Shown: piece after piece, positions 44,601-53,256 of the stretch
Position numbering within the stretch: position 1 is the first letter of the stretch
How the letters are laid out: each line of letters begins with the position of its first letter
Assembly (NCBI RefSeq): GCF_019645835.1
Contig: NZ_CP080998.1
Coordinates: 5,332,001 to 5,396,000, forward strand
Reading direction: 5' to 3'
Length of the DNA: 64,000 bases
Source of the DNA: Mycolicibacterium holsaticum DSM 44478 = JCM 12374
Lineage (GTDB): Bacteria > Actinomycetota > Actinomycetes > Mycobacteriales > Mycobacteriaceae
Program-made: the position numbers and the translations under genes
The notes under the pieces: model-generated
The model's database searches: none
What the model was told of the DNA's origin: nothing
Seen by the model: the letters and a program-made list of their open reading frames with translations, nothing else

Positions 44601-46273
44601 TGGCGACACGACTCGGGTCCGGGGTTGAGCAGATCGCCCTCCGGTCCCATGGCGCCCTGCAGGCTGGTCACCACCTCCTCGCGGATCGCGTCCAGCGGTG
44701 GGTTCGTCACCTGGGCGAACATCTGCTGGAAGTAGTCGAACAGCATCCGCGGGCGCGCCGAGAGGACCGCGATCGGCGTGTCGGTGCCCATCGAGCCGAT
44801 CGGCTCGGCGCCGGTGCGGGCCATCGGCGCGACGAGCAGGTTGAGCTCCTCGTAGGTGTAGCCGAACGCCTGCTGCCGCAACACCACGCGGTGGTGCGGC
44901 ATGCGCACGTAGTCACCCTGCGGCAGGTCGTCGAGGCGGAACAGGCCGGCATCCAGCCACTCCTGGTAGGGATGCTCGGCGGCGAGTTCGGCCTTGATCT
45001 CCTCGTCGTCAACGATGCGGCCCTGGGCGGTGTCCACCAGGAACATCCGGCCCGGCTGCAGCCGCATCTTGCGCACCACCGTGGCCGGGTCGAGGTTGAG
45101 CACACCGGCTTCGGAGGCCATCACGACCAGACCATCCTCGGTCACCCAGATCCGGGATGGCCGAAGGCCGTTGCGGTCCAGCACGGCGCCGATCACGGTG
45201 CCGTCGGTGAAACACACCGACGCCGGGCCGTCCCACGGCTCCATCAGCGAGTCGTGGAACTCATAAAACGCGCGGCGGGCGGGGTCCATCGACTCGTGGC
45301 GCTCCCACGCCTCGGGGATCATCATCAGCACCGCGTGCGGCAGGCTGCGGCCACCGAGGTGCAACAACTCGAGCACCTCGTCGAACCGCGCGGTGTCCGA
45401 TGCGCCGGGGGTGCAGACCGGGGTGATCTTCTCCAGGTCCGAATCGGACCCGAACAGATCGGTGCGGATCAGCGCCTCGCGGGCGCGCATCCAGTTCTCG
45501 TTGCCGGTGACGGTGTTGATCTCCCCGTTGTGGGCGATGCGCCGGAACGGGTGCGCCAAGGGCCACGACGGGAACGTGTTGGTGGAGAACCGGGAGTGCA
45601 CGATACCCAGCGCGCTGGTGAGCCGATCGTCCTGCAGGTCGAGGTAGAACGCCTTGAGCTGCGGCGTGGTCAACATCCCCTTGTAGACCAGGGTCTGACC
45701 GGAAAGGCTTGGGAAATAGACGGTTTCGCGGCCCGGCCCGTCCTGGCCGGGACCCCTGGTGCCGAGCTCGTGCTCGGCGCGCTTGCGCACCACGTAGGCG
45801 CGACGCTCCAGGTCCATGCCCGAGGCGCCGCCAAGAAACACCTGCCGGAAGCTCGGCATCGCATCACGGGCCAGCGCACCCAGTGAGGACTCGTCGGTGG
45901 GCACCTCCCGCCAGCCCAGCACCTGAAGCCCTTCGGCCTCGGCGATCTTCTCGACGGCCTCAGACGCCGTCGCGGCGTCCTTGGAAGACTGCGGCAGGAA
46001 CGCGATGCCGGTCGCGTAGCTGCCGGCCTCGGGCAGTTCGAAATCGACAACTGCCCGCAAGAACTCGTCGGGCACCTGCAGCAAGATGCCCGCCCCGTCG
46101 CCGGTCTGCGGCTCGGCGCCCTGGGCACCGCGGTGCTCCAGGTTCAGCAGCGCCGTGATGGCCTTGTCGACGATGTCGCGACTGCGCCGACCGTGCATGT
46201 CGGCCACCATGGCCACGCCGCACGCGTCGTGTTCGAACGCGGGGTTGTAGAGCCCTTGAATCCGGGGCGTCAT
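41672..46273 (-). CDS. gltB: glutamate synthase large subunit
   Basis: A 1533-residue multidomain enzyme. The N-terminal glutaminase domain has its nucleophile at Cys18 after a short propeptide ([13 protein letters not shown]). A central domain and an FMN/[3Fe-4S] synthase domain follow, with [35 protein letters not shown] and Fe-S cysteines in [15 protein letters not shown], then a C-terminal beta-helix domain ([17 protein letters not shown]). It releases ammonia from glutamine and channels it to 2-oxoglutarate. ATG 46273 is chosen, with a purine-rich stretch upstream; GTG 46279 is possible. A 411-bp gap upstream should hold its promoter. Confidence 0.96.
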   Translation of the reverse strand: MTPRIQGLYNPAFEHDACGVAMVADMHGRRSRDIVDKAITALLNLEHRGAQGAEPQTGDGAGILLQVPDEFLRAVVDFELPEAGSYATGIAFLPQSSKDAATASEAVEKIAEAEGLQVLGWREVPTDESSLGALARDAMPSFRQVFLGGASGMDLERRAYVVRKRAEHELGTRGPGQDGPGRETVYFPSLSGQTLVYKGMLTTPQLKAFYLDLQDDRLTSALGIVHSRFSTNTFPSWPLAHPFRRIAHNGEINTVTGNENWMRAREALIRTDLFGSDSDLEKITPVCTPGASDTARFDEVLELLHLGGRSLPHAVLMMIPEAWERHESMDPARRAFYEFHDSLMEPWDGPASVCFTDGTVIGAVLDRNGLRPSRIWVTEDGLVVMASEAGVLNLDPATVVRKMRLQPGRMFLVDTAQGRIVDDEEIKAELAAEHPYQEWLDAGLFRLDDLPQGDYVRMPHHRVVLRQQAFGYTYEELNLLVAPMARTGAEPIGSMGTDTPIAVLSARPRMLFDYFQQMFAQVTNPPLDAIREEVVTSLQGAMGPEGDLLNPGPESCRQIVLSQPIIRNHELAKLVNLDPDQEIDGRRHGLSTALVRCLYPVNRGGQGLKEALDNVRAKVSAAIRDGARIIVLSDRESNEQMAPIPSLLAVAAVHHHLVRDRTRTQVGLVVETGDAREVHHMACLVGFGAAAINPYMAFESIEDMIDRGALNGLDRDKALANYVKAAGKGVLKVMSKMGISTLASYTGAQLFQAIGISQQVLDEYFTGLTCPIGGIGLDDIAEDVAARHRLAYLDQPTEWAHRELEVGGEYQWRREGEYHLFNPDTVFKLQHSTRTGQYSIFKEYTKLVDDQSERMASLRGLIKFKDSKDTGRAAISLDEVEPASEIVKRFSTGAMSYGSISAEAHETLAIAMNRLGGRSNSGEGGEHVGRFDPDENGDWRRSAIKQVASGRFGVTSHYLTNCTDIQIKMAQGAKPGEGGQLPGNKVYPWVAEVRHSTPGVGLISPPPHHDIYSIEDLAQLIHDLKNANPQARVHVKLVSEAGVGTVAAGVSKAHADVVLISGHDGGTGATPLTSMKHAGAPWELGLAETQQTLLLNGLRDRIVVQVDGQLKTGRDVVVAALLGAEEFGFATAPLVVSGCIMMRVCHLDTCPVGVATQNPLLRQRFTGKPEFVENFFLFIAEEVRELMAQLGFRTVNEMVGQVEALDTTKAAEHWKAHKLDLDPVLHQPESAFMNQDLYCSSRQDHGLDKALDQQLIVMCREALDAGSPVRFSTTIANVNRTVGTMLGHEVTKAYGGQGLPDGTIDITFDGSAGNSFGAFLPQGITLRVYGDANDYVGKGLSGGRIVVRPSDDAPADYVAEDNIIAGNVILFGATTGQAFLRGQVGERFAVRNSGAHAVVEGVGDHGCEYMTGGKIAILGPTGRNFAAGMSGGIAYVYDPDGRLPQNLNAEMVELEDLDDEDLAWLQDMIGAHVDATDSAVGQRILDDWSTNVKHFTKVMPRDYRRVLEAIADAERTGADENGISEAIMAAAGG

Positions 46274-46684
46274 TCCCACCTACCCTTTTATCCGCACGCC
46301 TTGAAACTGTTTTCACGGCGGCCGTACAGCGGCGTTGCGGCCGGCCTGCGAGGGGGCGCCTTCGTGCTGCACCGAACGACGGTCCAAACCCAACTCGCTT
46401 TAGTGAAGAAAACGATATGACAAACCATGCCTGACATGCCAACTTAGTGGACCCTAACTAAGCGCTGGCCGCGCGCCGGGTCGGCCGTCGGTTCGCGCCG
46501 GCGACAGTTCCGAATACTGTTGCGGCTCTTCGGATTTGGCGATCAAACCGGAATGGAGCCGGTGCCGTGAGACTAGATAACCCTAACTTTTCGCCGACCC
46601 TGCTATTTGCTGTGATACTTGGTACGCCCATCCGAGCTGCGTGAACTTCATCACAGTGGCTTTGCACAAAGCCTAGTCAGATTC
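46274..46684. other. 411-bp intergenic region upstream of gltB
   Basis: This gap lies between the gltB start and the 3' end of the CopB-like gene. Parts of it are clearly less GC-rich than the surroundings. On the minus strand a TTGGCA near 46436 followed by TCATAT after 16 bp is a weak promoter candidate, which would give a leader over 100 nt long. TGAAA/TTTCA arms (46302-46315) and a CTTAGT/ACTAAG inverted repeat (about 46443-46462) are visible. I see no convincing gene. Confidence 0.4.
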
Positions 46685-48745
46685 TTAAAGAACGGCTCGG
46701 ACGCTCGCTTCGGGCGACAAATCCAGCCTTCGCAGAAGTTGCGCGTTGGCCGCCACCACCACCGTCGAGGCCGACATCAGCAGCGCCCCGACCGACATCG
46801 GCATCACGAAGCCGACCGGTGCCAGCACACCGGCCGCCAGTGGCACCGCGATCAGGTTGTATCCCGCTGCCCACCAAAGGTTTTGCTTCATCTTGCGGTA
46901 CGCCGCCTTGGACAGCTCGAACACCGAAAGTACCGACCGTGGATCGGAACTGGCCAGGACGACGCCTGCCGATGCGATCGCCACGTCGGTACCCGCCCCG
47001 ATCGCGATACCGATGTCGGCCTGTGCCAGCGCAGGTGCGTCGTTGACGCCGTCGCCGACCATCGCGACCTTGAGCCCCTCCGATTGCAGCGACGCCACCT
47101 TGGCGGCCTTGTCCTCGGGCCGCACACCTGCAAAGACCCGGTCGATTCCCAGTTCGGCAGCCACCGAGTCGGCGACCGCCTGCGCGTCACCGGTGATCAT
47201 CATCACCTCGATACCCAGCCGGTGCAGGGCATCCACGGCCTGCTGCGACTCCGCGCGGATCTCGTCGGCCAGCGCCAGCGCGCCCACCGCGGCCCCGTCG
47301 ACGAGCACGTGCAGGATGGTCGCGCCCTGCGCGCGCCACCGCTGGGTTTCGGGCAGCTCACGTTGTCCTGCTTCGGAGAGCAACCGGGGCCCGCCGACCT
47401 GGACGGTCCTGCCGTCTACCGTCGCGCTGACGCCGACGGCCGGTGACGAGGTGAAGTCCGACCAGGCAGGCACGGTCAGCTCGCGGCGACGCGCGGCCGC
47501 CACGATCGCCCTGGCCAGCGGATGCTCGGAATCGGCCTCAGCCGCGGCGGCCAGCGCCACCACCTCGTCATCGGAATGCCCGGTCGTCGATGCCACGGCG
47601 GTCACCGTCGGCTCGCCCTTGGTCAGCGTGCCTGTCTTGTCGAACAGCACCGCGCCGACCGTGCGCATGCTCTCCAGCGCGAGCCTGTCTTTGAGCAGCA
47701 CTCCGCCCCGCGCGGCGCGTTCGGTCGCGATGGACACGACCAGCGGGATGGCCAGCCCCAGGGCGTGCGGGCAGGCGATCACCAGCACCGTGATGGTCCG
47801 GATCACCGCTTGTTCGGGTGCTCCGACAAAGCCCCAGACCACCGCCGTGATCGCGGCCGCCCCCAGCGCGAACCAGAACAGCCAGCCCGCCGCGACGTCG
47901 GCGATCCGCTGCGCGCGTGACGACGAGTTCTGCGCTTCGGTCACCAACCGCTGGATGCCCGCGAGCGCGGTGTCGTCGCCGACGGCGGTCACCTTGACGC
48001 GTAACCCCGAGTCGGTGGCGACGGTGCCGGCGACCACGTGATCGCCGACGCCGCGGCGCACCGGTCGCGATTCGCCGGTGACCATTGATTCGTCGACGTC
48101 TGCGGCGCCGTCGGTGATCTCGCCGTCGGCGGGCACGCTGCCCCCTGGTCGCACGATCACGAGATCGCCTGCGCGCAGGTCGGCGGGCGAAACGACCTCG
48201 ACCCCGTCATCGCCCGCCACGCGTTCGGCCTCGTCGGGTAGCAGGGCGGCCAGCGAGTCGAGCGCGGAGGTGGTTTGCGCCAGCGAGCGCATCTCGATCC
48301 AGTGGCCGAGCAGCATGATGACGACCAGCAGCGCCAGCTCCCACCAGAAGTCGAGCTGATGGTGCAGCAGGCCCAGGCTCGCACCCCACGACGACAGGAA
48401 CGCCACGGTGAGCGCCAAGCCGATCAGAAGCATCATTCCCGGTGCGCGGGAACGGATTTCACTGACCGCTCCGGTGAGGAACGGCCGGCCGCCCCACAGG
48501 TACATCACCGTGCCCAGCACCGGCGAGACCCATTGCACACCCGCAACGTCGGGCACGGAGTAGCCCAGGATCATCGCGAACATCCCCGACAGCCCGGCCG
48601 TCGGGATTGCGAGCACGGCCATGATCCAGAACAGCCGCCGAAATTGCGCGACGTGATCCCCGTGCCCACCGTGGCCGTCGTGGCCGTCGTGGCCGTGCTG
48701 ACCGGTCGACGCGCGGTGTCCGGCGTGCGTGTCGTGTGCGGTCAT
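46685..48745 (-). CDS. CopB-type copper-exporting P1B ATPase (CPH motif)
   Basis: A 686-residue P-type ATPase. The N-terminus is very His-rich (HDTHAGHRASTGQHGHDGHD, and more) and there is no CxxC metal-binding domain. The TM6 motif is ACPHALGLAIP, i.e. CPH, the mark of P1B-3 CopB-like pumps for Cu(II)/Cu(I) or Ag(I). Further marks are TGES (DESMVTGESRPV), DKTGTLTKG (phosphorylated Asp), HP (SEHPLA) and GDGVNDAPAL. ATG 48745 is chosen since longer frames would cross a RicR box at 48757-48773. The box makes it copper-induced. It probably detoxifies copper out of the cytoplasm. Confidence 0.93.
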   Translation of the reverse strand: MTAHDTHAGHRASTGQHGHDGHDGHGGHGDHVAQFRRLFWIMAVLAIPTAGLSGMFAMILGYSVPDVAGVQWVSPVLGTVMYLWGGRPFLTGAVSEIRSRAPGMMLLIGLALTVAFLSSWGASLGLLHHQLDFWWELALLVVIMLLGHWIEMRSLAQTTSALDSLAALLPDEAERVAGDDGVEVVSPADLRAGDLVIVRPGGSVPADGEITDGAADVDESMVTGESRPVRRGVGDHVVAGTVATDSGLRVKVTAVGDDTALAGIQRLVTEAQNSSSRAQRIADVAAGWLFWFALGAAAITAVVWGFVGAPEQAVIRTITVLVIACPHALGLAIPLVVSIATERAARGGVLLKDRLALESMRTVGAVLFDKTGTLTKGEPTVTAVASTTGHSDDEVVALAAAAEADSEHPLARAIVAAARRRELTVPAWSDFTSSPAVGVSATVDGRTVQVGGPRLLSEAGQRELPETQRWRAQGATILHVLVDGAAVGALALADEIRAESQQAVDALHRLGIEVMMITGDAQAVADSVAAELGIDRVFAGVRPEDKAAKVASLQSEGLKVAMVGDGVNDAPALAQADIGIAIGAGTDVAIASAGVVLASSDPRSVLSVFELSKAAYRKMKQNLWWAAGYNLIAVPLAAGVLAPVGFVMPMSVGALLMSASTVVVAANAQLLRRLDLSPEASVRAVL

Positions 48746-48756
48746 GGCGCCACTAT

Positions 48757-48773
48757 ATACCCCTAGGGGGTAT
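48757..48773. promoter_or_regulatory. RicR box at the CopB-type ATPase promoter
   Basis: The palindrome ATACCCCTAGGGGGTAT contains TACCC-N5-GGGTA exactly (48758-48772), the same operator form as at 36150. It lies 11 bp upstream of the ATPase ATG and 33 bp upstream of the divergent thioesterase gene. Confidence 0.85.
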
Positions 48774-48806
48774 GAAGCCATCCGATGACGGTCAGGCTCG
48801 GTCCCT

Positions 48807-49610
48807 ATGGCGTATCCGCTGTGCACCCCGTTGGGCCGGTTCGGCGTGGTGACGTCCGAAGACGGACCGCACCGCTGCGTGGCCTCGATTCCCGCGGGCG
48901 GGGAGGTCAACCCGCTGACCGGCGCACCGACGATCGCGCCGCTGGCGATGCTGGTGGATCACGCCGGTGGCCTGGTCAACCATCACCGTCGCGACGCCGA
49001 CGAATGGACCGTGACCAGCGAGTTGTCCCTGGAGTTGCGGCCCGACGCGGTGGAGGTCATCGCAACGGCTCCCGACGTGCCGGTGGTCGCGACCGCCGTC
49101 CCGTGCGGACCCAAGGGCGAGGTGGCGTTGGGGCTGTGCGAGTTCACCCACCGCGACGTCGTCCTGGCCACCGCCACCGTGCGCTCGTTCTTCATCAGCG
49201 CCCCGGGCCGGGTCGCGAAGTTTCCCGACGGGCCGACCGGGCCGCCTCCGCCCGTCTCGTTGGCCGAGCGGATGGCCGTCACCGTCGCCGAAGCGGGCGG
49301 CGCGGCACAGGTGCTGCTGCAGGCAAAGGACCCGGTTCTCGACAACAGCCTCGGCATCGTGCACGGCGGTGTTTCGGCGATGGCGCTGGAGATGGTGGCC
49401 GCGGCCGCGATCAACGCAGGCCGCACCGACGAACCGTTGCGCACCGCGTCGCTGCGGGTGAACTTCATGCGCGAGTTCCAAAGTGGTCCCGAATCTCGTT
49501 ATGTCGGAACGGCTTTGCGCGTCGGACGCCGGACCGGTATCGCCGAGGCGCAGGCGGTGGGCGCCGACGGCCTGCCGGCGATCATCGCCCGCGTCACGGC
49601 CTACCGCTGA
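48807..49610 (+). CDS. tandem hot-dog acyl-CoA thioesterase
   Basis: A 267-residue protein with two hot-dog halves. The first has PLAMLVDHAGGLVNHHRRD and TSELSLELRPDAVEV; the second has DNSLGIVHGGVSAMALEMVAAAAINAG, the PaaI/4HBT-type active-site helix, then RTASLRVNFMREFQSG. It probably hydrolyses an acyl-CoA in the cytoplasm; the acyl chain is unknown. The start ATG 48807 follows the RicR box region shared with the ATPase gene, so copper could affect it, but nothing in its sequence suggests a copper role. Confidence 0.82.
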   Translation: MAYPLCTPLGRFGVVTSEDGPHRCVASIPAGGEVNPLTGAPTIAPLAMLVDHAGGLVNHHRRDADEWTVTSELSLELRPDAVEVIATAPDVPVVATAVPCGPKGEVALGLCEFTHRDVVLATATVRSFFISAPGRVAKFPDGPTGPPPPVSLAERMAVTVAEAGGAAQVLLQAKDPVLDNSLGIVHGGVSAMALEMVAAAAINAGRTDEPLRTASLRVNFMREFQSGPESRYVGTALRVGRRTGIAEAQAVGADGLPAIIARVTAYR

Positions 49611-49653
49611 AAAGCCGCCGGGTCGGCGCCGCCGGTGCACTAGCATCCGCACC

Positions 49654-51045
49654 ATGCCTGCTCCCCCCGAAACCGGCGGTGGACTAGGCGGATTCATCCG
49701 GCGCTCGGGGTATCTGCGCAAGTGGCTGATCCTGGGAATCGCGATCGGCATCATCGCCGGACTCGGTGCGGTGACGTTCTACCTGGCCCTCGACTACGCC
49801 GGCCGCTTCCTGCTGGGTTACCTCGCCGGATACGACATCCCCAAGCCGATCGGCGACGGCGGCGACGCCGGCTCACCGGGATTCGATCGGCCGTGGGCGA
49901 TTCCGCTGGTGGCCTTCGGCGGCGCGCTGGTGTCGGCGTGGCTGGTGGCGAAGTTCGCGCCCGAGGCCGAGGGGCACGGCACCGACAGCGCGATCGAGGC
50001 GGTGCACACCGATCCGCGCGCGATCCGCGGCCGGGCGATCGTGGTCAAGACCATCGCCAGCGCGCTGACCATCGGGTCGGGCGGGTCCGGCGGCCGCGAG
50101 GGCCCCGCAGCGCAGATCTCGGCGGGCTTCGGTTCGTTGCTCACCCGGTGGCTGAACCTGCCCGATGCGGACGGGCGTATCGCGGTGTCGCTGGGGATCG
50201 GGTCGGGCATCGGGGCGATCTTCGGTGCGCCGCTGGGTGGGGCGGTGCTGGCCGCGTCCATCATCTACCGCGAGGACTTCGACTACAAAGCGCTGATCCC
50301 GGGCTTCATCACGTCGGCAACGGCTTACGCCGTACTGGGTTCGATCCTCGGGTTCGATCCGCTGTTCGGGTTCATGGCCGCCGATTTCCGGTTCGACCAT
50401 CCGCTGGATCTCACCTGGTTTCTGGTGATCGGCGTGGTCGCGGCGTTCTTCGGATACCTGTATGCCCGGCTGTTCTACGGGACCGTCGCGCTGACGGCCA
50501 GGCTGCCCGGCAACAAGGTGATCAAACCGGCGCTCGGTGGCCTGGCGGTCGGTCTGCTGGCCCTGTTGCTCCCGCAGATCCTGTCCAGCGGATACGGCTG
50601 GGCGCAGAAGGCCGGGTCCCTTGACACGCTGATGGCCATCCCGCTGTGGATCGTGCTGCTGTTGCCGCTGGCCAAGATCGTCGCGACGTCGCTGTCGATC
50701 GGCACCGGGGGCTCGGGGGGCATCTTCGGGCCCGGCGTCGTCGTCGGCGCGTTCGTCGGCGCGGCGATCTGGCGGCTGGCCCACGACCTGGGCGCTCCGG
50801 GCATTCCGGACAGCCCCGCGGTGTTCGTCGTCGTCGCCATGATGGCCTGCTTCGGCAGCGTCGCGCACGCTCCCTTGGCGGTGATGATCATGGTCGCCGA
50901 GATGACCGGTTCCTTCTCGGTGATCCCGTGCGCGATGGTCGCCGTGGGCATCGCTTACTTGCTGATTCTGCGTACCGACGTGTCGATCTATCAGGCGCAA
51001 CGCCTCGACCGGGAGGCCGCAGCCGCGCAGCGCGGCTCCGAATGA
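49654..51045 (+). CDS. ClC-family chloride channel/transporter (Rv0143c-like)
   Basis: A 463-residue polytopic membrane protein with about ten hydrophobic segments. The ClC signature with the gating Glu is in GSGGSGGREGPAAQIS (GREGP) and the late selectivity motif in GTGGSGGIFGPGVVVG. The position of the usual GSGIP motif reads GHGTDSAIEAV, so the central Ser/Pro pattern is altered. The start is ATG 49654 (MPAPPETGGGLGG). It lies ahead of an Rv0142-Rv0135c-like block, as Rv0143c does in M. tuberculosis. Chloride/proton antiport is a family guess. Confidence 0.9.
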   Translation: MPAPPETGGGLGGFIRRSGYLRKWLILGIAIGIIAGLGAVTFYLALDYAGRFLLGYLAGYDIPKPIGDGGDAGSPGFDRPWAIPLVAFGGALVSAWLVAKFAPEAEGHGTDSAIEAVHTDPRAIRGRAIVVKTIASALTIGSGGSGGREGPAAQISAGFGSLLTRWLNLPDADGRIAVSLGIGSGIGAIFGAPLGGAVLAASIIYREDFDYKALIPGFITSATAYAVLGSILGFDPLFGFMAADFRFDHPLDLTWFLVIGVVAAFFGYLYARLFYGTVALTARLPGNKVIKPALGGLAVGLLALLLPQILSSGYGWAQKAGSLDTLMAIPLWIVLLLPLAKIVATSLSIGTGGSGGIFGPGVVVGAFVGAAIWRLAHDLGAPGIPDSPAVFVVVAMMACFGSVAHAPLAVMIMVAEMTGSFSVIPCAMVAVGIAYLLILRTDVSIYQAQRLDREAAAAQRGSE

Positions 51046-51140
51046 CACCTCGTCGAGGTTGCTGATGTTGCCCTTTGAGTTTGCGGAGGCATCATGTTGC
51101 CTACACAAGCTGATGGGAAATTAGTTCCCGGTAGCACCTA

Positions 51141-51168
51141 TTGATCTTGGTCTATTCATGTTTAGTAT
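51141..51168 (+). promoter_or_regulatory. putative orphan promoter downstream of the ClC gene
   Basis: TTGATC (51141-51146), 16 bp, then TAGTAT (51163-51168) lies in an AT-rich patch with no convincing ORF after it. It points toward a strong hairpin at 51242-51285. Confidence 0.35.
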
Positions 51169-51173
51169 GTTGC

Positions 51174-51290
51174 TACGACGTACATCAGCTGGCTGATTGG
51201 GGGATTGCCAGCACCGCGGTGGCCGATAGCCGCTCAAGACGGTTGGCGACCGGGGTTTGGGGGAATGGGGACCCCGGTCGCCAACTTGTC
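51174..51290 (+). ncRNA. candidate small RNA between the ClC and dps genes
   Basis: An RNA of roughly 110-120 nt would run from the promoter at 51141-51168 to a perfect 15-bp hairpin at 51242-51285. The body lacks a credible gene. This is prediction from promoter and terminator alone, with no conservation evidence. Confidence 0.2.
51242..51285. terminator. perfect 15-bp hairpin between convergent ClC and dps genes
   Basis: 51242-51256 pairs perfectly with 51271-51285 around a 14-nt G-rich loop. It lies 12 nt beyond the dps stop codon, so it probably terminates dps on the minus strand and any plus-strand RNA. Confidence 0.8.
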
Positions 51291-51297
51291 GGCTTGG

Positions 51298-51849
51298 TTA
51301 CTTCTTTTTGGCGCTGCTGGCAGCGCCCTTCTCGGTGCGCGCCCCGCGGTTGGCCAGCTGACCGCCCGAGTTCTCCAGATGCGCCCGGATGAACCACTGG
51401 AACTTCTCCAGCTCGCCTGCGTGGTCGATGAGCATGTCCTGGGACACCAGGTCCAGGTCCTCCAGCGTGGCGATGCACTTGCGGGTGTCTTCGATGACCC
51501 CGGTGTAGACGAGGTCCAGGGCCGCCAGGTGCGCCTGCGCGGTGTCGCGCGCCACCGAGTAGTCGTCCCAGGTGCGGTCCTTGATGATCGCACCGGGGGT
51601 GCCCAGCGGCGACTTTCCCAGCGCCGCAATGCGCTCGGCCGCTTGGTCTGCATAGCCGCGCACGAGTTCGACCTGTGGGTCGATCATTTCGTGCACGCCG
51701 ATGAAGTTGGGTCCCACGACGTTCCAATGCACGTGTTTGAGCGTCAAGTGCAGGTCGTTGTAGGTGCTCAGCTGCTTTTGCAGGAGGTCGGCCACTTTGT
51801 CGCCGTCGCGCTCGGACAGGCCCGGAATCGTGTAGTCGCTCCTCGGCAT
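51298..51849 (-). CDS. dps: Dps, starvation-inducible DNA-binding ferritin-like protein
   Basis: A 183-residue Dps very similar to M. smegmatis Dps1. It forms 12-mers that oxidise and store iron and protect DNA. The ferroxidase residues fall at His41, His53, Asp68 and Glu72 (VHWNVVGPNFIGVHEMIDPQ), a uniform shift of two from M. smegmatis numbering. The C-terminus is basic (TEKGAASSAKKK), as needed for DNA binding in this protein. AAGGAG precedes ATG 51849. A GGGTAT in the upstream region could serve as a stress-sigma -10, but I see no matching -35. Confidence 0.95.
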   Translation of the reverse strand: MPRSDYTIPGLSERDGDKVADLLQKQLSTYNDLHLTLKHVHWNVVGPNFIGVHEMIDPQVELVRGYADQAAERIAALGKSPLGTPGAIIKDRTWDDYSVARDTAQAHLAALDLVYTGVIEDTRKCIATLEDLDLVSQDMLIDHAGELEKFQWFIRAHLENSGGQLANRGARTEKGAASSAKKK

Positions 51850-51922
51850 CGAAAGCTCCTTCGAAAGTCGTCGTGTAGAACGCCGGATACCCACGCGGCG
51901 TGGCAGGTATGCGAGGTGTCGG

Positions 51923-52846
51923 CTAGATCGCACGAAGCCGCGGTATCGCCTGGCGCGGGCCGAACCGCGGAAGGACCGCCATCCCGCTGACTTCCAGCAG
52001 CCGAACGGCGCGGTGCCGGTGAGGCCGCAGCGGGGCGAGAAGTTCGACCATGGCCGGGTCGTCGATCGGATGCCCGAGCAGGCTCCAGCCGATCATCTTC
52101 GCGAGGTGGAAGTCCCCGACCGACAACGCGTCGGCGTCACCGAACGCCCGCTGGGCGGTCTCGGCGGCGGTCCACTCCCCGACGCCCGGAAGCGACATCA
52201 GCGCCGCGCGCGCCTGCTCGACGGGCTGGGTACCCAACCGCTCCAGCGAGTCCGCCCGCTCGGCGCAGCCCACGACTGTGCGGGCCCGGCGCGGATCGAC
52301 GTTGGCCTTGTGGAACTCCCACGACGGGATGCGCCGCCACACCTCGGCCGACGGGGGCACCCGCAGGTGGGCGGGCGCGGGACCCGGTGCGGGCGAACCG
52401 TATTTGGTGACCAGCGCACGCCATGACCGTCGGGCGTCCTTGCCGTACACCCGCTGCTCGAGCACTGCGGGGATCAGCGCTTCCAGCACCCGGTCGGTGC
52501 GGCCCAGCCGCAGGTGCGGCACCCGCCGGTGCGCCGCGGCGATGGTCGGTTCCTCGGGCGCGAAATCCGAACTGTCATCGTGGCTTCCGAGCAGGGCTGG
52601 CAGCGCTTCACTGAATTCCGTTGCGCCGCTTCCCCATGCCTCGCAGTAGACGGTGTCGGGCGCGGACTTGGTGAGGCGGGCGGTGACCGGCCCGCTGCGC
52701 ATCAGGCTGGTGCGCCAGATCGCGCCGTCGGGCGCGTCGTGATGGCACGGGTCGCCGCGGCCACGGCGCAGCGGAGACAACGTGAACCCGGGGCTCACCG
52801 GCCCGTCGAAGACAACCCGGCGCACGACGCTGACCGAGCTGTGCAC
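51923..52846 (-). CDS. HhH-GPD DNA glycosylase-like protein (AlkA-related, Rv0142-like)
   Basis: A 307-residue protein. The N-terminal half resembles the AlkA beta domain; the helix-hairpin-helix-GPD part is LMSLPGVGEWTAAETAQRAF, followed by ADALSVGDFHLAKMIGWSL, where the Asp of VGDFH takes the catalytic position. No [4Fe-4S] Cys loop is present, and the Lys of bifunctional enzymes is not obvious, so a monofunctional alkyl-base glycosylase is likeliest. It starts at GTG 52846, nine bases after the DUF427 gene. Rv0142 holds the same place. Confidence 0.8.
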   Translation of the reverse strand: MHSSVSVVRRVVFDGPVSPGFTLSPLRRGRGDPCHHDAPDGAIWRTSLMRSGPVTARLTKSAPDTVYCEAWGSGATEFSEALPALLGSHDDSSDFAPEEPTIAAAHRRVPHLRLGRTDRVLEALIPAVLEQRVYGKDARRSWRALVTKYGSPAPGPAPAHLRVPPSAEVWRRIPSWEFHKANVDPRRARTVVGCAERADSLERLGTQPVEQARAALMSLPGVGEWTAAETAQRAFGDADALSVGDFHLAKMIGWSLLGHPIDDPAMVELLAPLRPHRHRAVRLLEVSGMAVLPRFGPRQAIPRLRAI

Positions 52847-52855
52847 CGCTTCAGG

Positions 52856-53230
52856 TTAGGCGATGGTGACGTCGGCCTTGTCGGGATAGAACGCGACGTG
52901 GCCGGCGATGCGCGCGACCGCGGGATAGGGCTCGCGGTAGGTCCAGATCGCGTCGTCGACGGTGTCGCCGGCTTCGGTGACGACGTGGTAGTAGCTGGCC
53001 TCGCCCTTGTACGGGCAGTACGTCTCGGTGTCGCTGGGCACGAGCCGCTCGGCGACGACGTCACCCTGCGGGATGTACTGCACGGGCGGATACGTCGACT
53101 CCTGCAGCGTCACCGCGTCCTGGGTGTCGGCGACGAGTTCACCGTTGACCCGCACGGTGACGTGCTTGCCGGTCGGCTCGATCGTGATCGGATGCGTCGC
53201 GGTCGGTTGCAGTACGGGGCGATCGGTCAT
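52856..53230 (-). CDS. DUF427 domain protein (Rv0140-like)
   Basis: A 124-residue soluble protein filling one DUF427 domain. Family marks are VRVNGELVADTQDAVTLQES, PPVQYIPQGDVV, TYCPYKGEASYYHV and the final GHVAFYPDKADVTI. The function of DUF427 is unknown; the conserved Tyr/Cys/Lys cluster in CPYKGEASYY suggests a binding or catalytic site. It is first in the operon with the DNA glycosylase gene and diverges from the SRPBCC gene over only 26 bp. Confidence 0.9.
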   Translation of the reverse strand: MTDRPVLQPTATHPITIEPTGKHVTVRVNGELVADTQDAVTLQESTYPPVQYIPQGDVVAERLVPSDTETYCPYKGEASYYHVVTEAGDTVDDAIWTYREPYPAVARIAGHVAFYPDKADVTIA

Positions 53231-53256
53231 GTTCCCACGGTGGCTACGATCGCGAC

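Noticed and set aside
46458..46667. Minus-strand frame of 69 codons upstream of gltB
   Set aside because: No similarity, no ribosome-binding site and an unlikely amino-acid composition; treated as intergenic.
48746..48910. N-terminal extension of the CopB-like ATPase to 48910
   Set aside because: It would translate through the RicR box and into the divergent thioesterase gene; ATG 48745 begins the His-rich region directly.
51141..51392. Short plus-strand frame (about 83 codons) after the ClC gene
   Set aside because: It runs through the terminator hairpin and into the antisense of dps, with no ribosome-binding site or domain.
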